Shown here piece by piece: positions 5,358 through 7,916 of a stretch of 7,916 bases of DNA; within the stretch, counting starts at the first letter, position 1; each line of letters begins with the position of its first letter. The position numbers were made by a program, and so were the translations under genes. Origin of the DNA: J088 sp003695505 [NCBI: Candidatus Dadabacteria bacterium] (GTDB taxonomy: Bacteria; J088); contig RFIY01000035.1 of assembly GCA_003695505.1 (NCBI GenBank), positions 1-7,916 on the forward strand, written 5' to 3'. The notes beneath the pieces are model-generated. The model was given only the letters and a program-made list of their open reading frames with translations, ran no database searches and was not told the origin of the DNA.

Positions 5358-7025
5358 ATGAATCCGACCGACACCGAACGCATTCGCCGGCGCGAAAAAG
5401 TCGTACCGGACCGCGTGCCAGGTTTCATCGAGCGCTGGGGACGTGGTCCCTTTGTCGCTTCGGCAATTGTCCTCTGGGGCGCCATCGCAATTCTGGCGGC
5501 CCTGTGGGACTCGCGCTGGTGGTGGATAGCTATTCTGGCCGGGCCGTATACGATCGCCGGTTTCCACGACATGATTCAGCGTGCGCATGCGATCCGCCGC
5601 AATTTTCCGGTGCTTGGCCGCATGCGTTATGTCCTCGAATCGTTACGTCCGGAAGTCCGACAGTACTTCATCGAATCCGACCAGGAAGAAACACCGTTCA
5701 GTCGCGAGAAGCGCGCGATCGTCTACTCGCGGGCCAAACATGAACTGTCGACGCTGCCGTTTGGCACGCAACGCGATGCCTATCGCATCGGTTACGAGTG
5801 GATCAATCACTCCCTGAATCCGAAGGTCTCGCCCTCCGTCGAGGATGCGTGCGCCTACAGAGTCCCCGTCGGTACGGGACGTTGCACCCAACCGTACGCG
5901 GCTTCCCTGCTCAACGTTTCGGCCATGAGTTTTGGCGCACTCAGCGACCGGGCCATCATTGCCCTCAATCGCGCCGCGCGCAAGGGCGGCTTTTACCACA
6001 ACACGGGCGAAGGCTCGATCAGTCCCTATCACCGGCAGGGTGGTGACCTGGTCTGGCAGATCGGCACCGGCTACTTCGGCTGCCGCACACTCGATGGTCG
6101 CTTCGACCGCAAGATGTTCGCGGCCAAGGCTGCGCTCCCCGAGGTCAAAATGATCGAGATCAAACTGTCTCAGGGCGCAAAACCCGGTCATGGCGGGATT
6201 CTTCCGGGTGCAAAAGTCACGCCGGAAATCGCCGAGATTCGCGGCGTCCCGGTCGGGCAAGACGTCGTGTCTCCACCTGGTCACACCGCATTCTCGGGCG
6301 GAGAAGGGCTCCTGGAGTTCATCGCGGATCTTCGCGATCTGTCAGGAGGAAAACCGGTCGGGTTCAAACTCTGCGTCGGCAGCCCGGTCGAATTCCTTGC
6401 ACTCGTACGCTTGATGGATCGCACCGGTCTCGTCCCCGACTTCATCACGGTCGATGGCACCGAAGGCGGCACCGGCGCGGCGCCGCTGGAGTTCGCCAAT
6501 TCCGTTGGCATGCCGCTCGTCGAAGGGCTTGCATTCGTGCACAACGCACTGACGGGGGCGGGGCTGCGCGACCAGATCCGGCTCATCGCCGCCGGCAAAC
6601 TGACGACCGGCTTTCACGTCCTGAAACTGCTCGCGCTGGGCGCCGACTTTTGCAACGCCGCGCGGCCGATGATGTTTGCGCTCGGTTGCATCCAGGCACT
6701 GAAATGCAACAGCAACCACTGCCCGGTCGGCGTCGCCACGCAGAACCCGAAGCTCGTCGCCGGACTCGATATCGAGAATCGGACCGAGCGTGTATACAAC
6801 TTTCAGCGCGAAACCGTTCATTCGGTTTTCGAACTGCTCGCAGCCGCCGGTCTCGACGCACCAGACCAGTTGACGCCGCATCATGTGTACCGCCGCATCG
6901 CGACCGCAAAGATTGTCAGCTTCGCCAGCCTGTATCCGCCAATCGAACCTCGATCGCTGGTCGACGGCAAGGCGTCCGACCACTGGCGTACCTGGTGGGA
7001 GGTCGCCGCGCGGGAGCGGGTCTGA
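5358..7025 (+). CDS. Membrane-anchored FMN-binding glutamate synthase family protein (no glutaminase domain)
   Basis: This 555-aa protein has two N-terminal membrane helices (about residues 31-50 and 54-69), a linker, and then the FMN/2-oxoglutarate-binding TIM-barrel domain of glutamate synthase (about 130-500). Marks are LNVSAMSFGALSDRAI, NTGEGSISPYH, QGAKPGHGGILPGAKV, SPPGHTAFSGGEGL, TVDGTEGGTGAAPL, and the Fe-S cysteine cluster Cys444, Cys450 and Cys455 (C-x5-C-x4-C, then PVGVATQ) as in GltB. The N-terminal glutamine amidotransferase domain and the C-terminal beta-helix domain of GltB are absent. It resembles stand-alone proteins such as B. subtilis YerD, whose physiological reaction is not settled, so glutamate synthesis should not be assumed. 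ATG at 5358 follows AGGGGA (5345-5350) by 7 nt. CCTGAG (5314-5319) could pair with CTCAGG (5342-5347), which overlaps that ribosome site. apgM follows 61 bp downstream on the same strand. Confidence 0.92.
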   Translation: MNPTDTERIRRREKVVPDRVPGFIERWGRGPFVASAIVLWGAIAILAALWDSRWWWIAILAGPYTIAGFHDMIQRAHAIRRNFPVLGRMRYVLESLRPEVRQYFIESDQEETPFSREKRAIVYSRAKHELSTLPFGTQRDAYRIGYEWINHSLNPKVSPSVEDACAYRVPVGTGRCTQPYAASLLNVSAMSFGALSDRAIIALNRAARKGGFYHNTGEGSISPYHRQGGDLVWQIGTGYFGCRTLDGRFDRKMFAAKAALPEVKMIEIKLSQGAKPGHGGILPGAKVTPEIAEIRGVPVGQDVVSPPGHTAFSGGEGLLEFIADLRDLSGGKPVGFKLCVGSPVEFLALVRLMDRTGLVPDFITVDGTEGGTGAAPLEFANSVGMPLVEGLAFVHNALTGAGLRDQIRLIAAGKLTTGFHVLKLLALGADFCNAARPMMFALGCIQALKCNSNHCPVGVATQNPKLVAGLDIENRTERVYNFQRETVHSVFELLAAAGLDAPDQLTPHHVYRRIATAKIVSFASLYPPIEPRSLVDGKASDHWRTWWEVAARERV

Positions 7026-7050
7026 CCGCCGACCCGCCACACGGTAAACT
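7022..7050 (+). promoter_or_regulatory. Possible weak promoter of apgM
   Basis: CTGACC (7022-7027) and TAAACT (7045-7050) are 17 bp apart with 4/6 matches each, giving a start near 7057 and a leader of about 30 nt. Readthrough from the upstream gene is equally possible, since no terminator is visible. Confidence 0.3.
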
Positions 7051-7086
7051 GAAATTTTGAACCTGCCTGATCATGAAGAGTTGGCC

Positions 7087-7916
7087 ATGTCTACACCACT
7101 GACACGACTTCAACTGCTCCAGCAACTCGCGCAACCGGGCGAGCCGATGCTGCTGATCGTCCTCGATGGCGTCGGCGGCCTGCCCCAGGCCGGCAAGACC
7201 GCGCTGGGCCATGCGGTGACCCCGACGCTCGACGATCTCGCGCGCCACAGCAATCTCGGATTGATCGATCCTGTGTTTCGCGGCATTACGCCGGGCAGCG
7301 GGATCGGTCATCTCGGCCTGTTCGGCTATGACGTACTCGAAACGCGCGCCGAACGCGGTGTGCTCGAAGCGCTTGGGGTCGGTCTTGATCTGTCGGATGG
7401 CGCCGTCGCCGTGCGCGGGAACTTCGTCACGCTGGACAGCGACGGCAACATCACCGACCGTCGCGCCGGCCGCATCAGCAGCGAGGAGGGCGCACGAGTC
7501 GTGGCGCGACTCGCGGATGCGATCACCGAACTCGATGGCGTACCGGTCGAGTTGCGTCTCGTCAAGGAATATCGATTCGCGCTGGTCTTGCGCGACGCCT
7601 CGCTGGGCGGCAACATCGACGATACCGACCCGCAAAAAACCGGAGTACCACCGCTGGCCGCCCATGCACGCGACGAGCAGAGTCGCCGCACGGCGGAGCT
7701 GCTGGATCTGTTCGCGTCCCGCGCACGCGAAATCCTTGCTGACGAACCCGCGGCCAATGGCGTGACGATGCGCGGCATCGGCAAGAAACCCGACATCCCG
7801 ACGTTCCAGGAGCTGTACGGGATGTCGAGCGCGGTCGTTGCCCACTACCCGATGTATCGCGGCGCCGCCAATCTGGTCGGCATGGAAATCATCGACGTCG
7901 AGGGCGAGGGCGAAGC
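7087..7916 (+). CDS. apgM: 2,3-bisphosphoglycerate-independent phosphoglycerate mutase, archaeal type (5' part)
   Basis: The first 276 codons of a roughly 400-aa alkaline-phosphatase-superfamily enzyme that interconverts 3- and 2-phosphoglycerate in glycolysis and gluconeogenesis, via a phosphoserine intermediate and divalent metals. The N-terminus has the metal-binding LLIVLDGVGG (Asp27), then GKTALGHAVTPTLDDLA, and the nucleophile motif TPGSGIGHLGLFGYDV with the presumed catalytic Ser71 and neighbouring His75. Later features include GVEALGVG-like (VLEALGVGLDL), VAVRGNFVT and DRRAGRI, as expected for the family. The remaining metal ligands lie in the C-terminal third, beyond the right edge. 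ATG at 7087 is preceded by AAGAG at 6 nt, a modest ribosome site. The gene may be co-transcribed with the glutamate-synthase-like gene, but no functional link is evident. Confidence 0.92.
   Translation, partial: MSTPLTRLQLLQQLAQPGEPMLLIVLDGVGGLPQAGKTALGHAVTPTLDDLARHSNLGLIDPVFRGITPGSGIGHLGLFGYDVLETRAERGVLEALGVGLDLSDGAVAVRGNFVTLDSDGNITDRRAGRISSEEGARVVARLADAITELDGVPVELRLVKEYRFALVLRDASLGGNIDDTDPQKTGVPPLAAHARDEQSRRTAELLDLFASRAREILADEPAANGVTMRGIGKKPDIPTFQELYGMSSAVVAHYPMYRGAANLVGMEIIDVEGEGE

Noticed and set aside
4817-5743. Plus-strand frame of 308 codons opposite the methyltransferase and across the divergent promoter
   Set aside because: It overlaps a recognised methyltransferase, the intergenic region and the start of the glutamate-synthase-like gene, and shows no domain.
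6916-7845. Minus-strand frame of 309 codons opposite apgM
   Set aside because: It is the antisense of a clear phosphoglycerate mutase and shows no recognisable motif.
1-7916. CRISPR array, tRNA, rRNA or insertion sequence
   Set aside because: No regularly spaced direct repeats, cloverleaf, rRNA segment or transposase motif was seen on reading either strand.

Overview
The window looks like an ordinary chromosomal stretch of a GC-rich Gram-negative bacterium, most likely a gammaproteobacterium. The grounds are two Sec-exported envelope proteins, E. coli-like promoter hexamers, REP-like palindromes, and a protein-repair enzyme of the usual proteobacterial type. Genus-level placement is not possible from the sequence alone. 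I see no insertion sequence, CRISPR array, tRNA or rRNA, and no clear horizontally acquired island.

Left part (1-2317, minus strand): a tight three-gene operon, read right to left. It encodes a TetR-family repressor, a periplasmic LolA-like 'outer membrane lipoprotein-sorting' protein, and a probable outer-membrane beta-barrel protein cut by the left edge. The genes are 2 and 9 nt apart, and the barrel gene's ribosome site overlaps the preceding stop codon. Upstream of tetR a perfect 11-bp inverted repeat sits on the -10 element and predicted start site, which indicates autorepression of the whole operon. The combination suggests regulated movement of a lipophilic substrate or lipoprotein across the envelope. 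An RND/MMPL pump is a common companion and might lie beyond the edge.

Centre left (2439-3444, plus strand): a divergent pair made of a small stand-alone cyclic-nucleotide-binding-domain protein and an unrecognised 141-aa protein. A 498-bp gap (3445-3942) follows, with two oppositely oriented REP-like palindromes and a GC hairpin.

Centre (3943-5242): pcm (protein-L-isoaspartate O-methyltransferase, plus) converges with only 7 bp between stop codons on a METTL7-like SAM-dependent methyltransferase (minus). pcm and the cyclic-nucleotide gene both have promoter-like hexamers placing the transcription start at the ATG and lack a good ribosome site, so both may give leaderless mRNAs.

Right part (5243-7916): a 115-bp divergent region carries a symmetric -10 box (CATTATAATG) that could serve both strands. 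It precedes a membrane-anchored, FMN/Fe-S glutamate-synthase-like protein lacking the glutaminase domain. The final gene is the 5' part of an archaeal-type cofactor-independent phosphoglycerate mutase (apgM). No single dramatic new system stands out. The best leads are the TetR/LolA-like/barrel operon with its operator, the possible leaderless promoters, the symmetric divergent promoter and the orphan membrane-bound glutamate-synthase-like enzyme.
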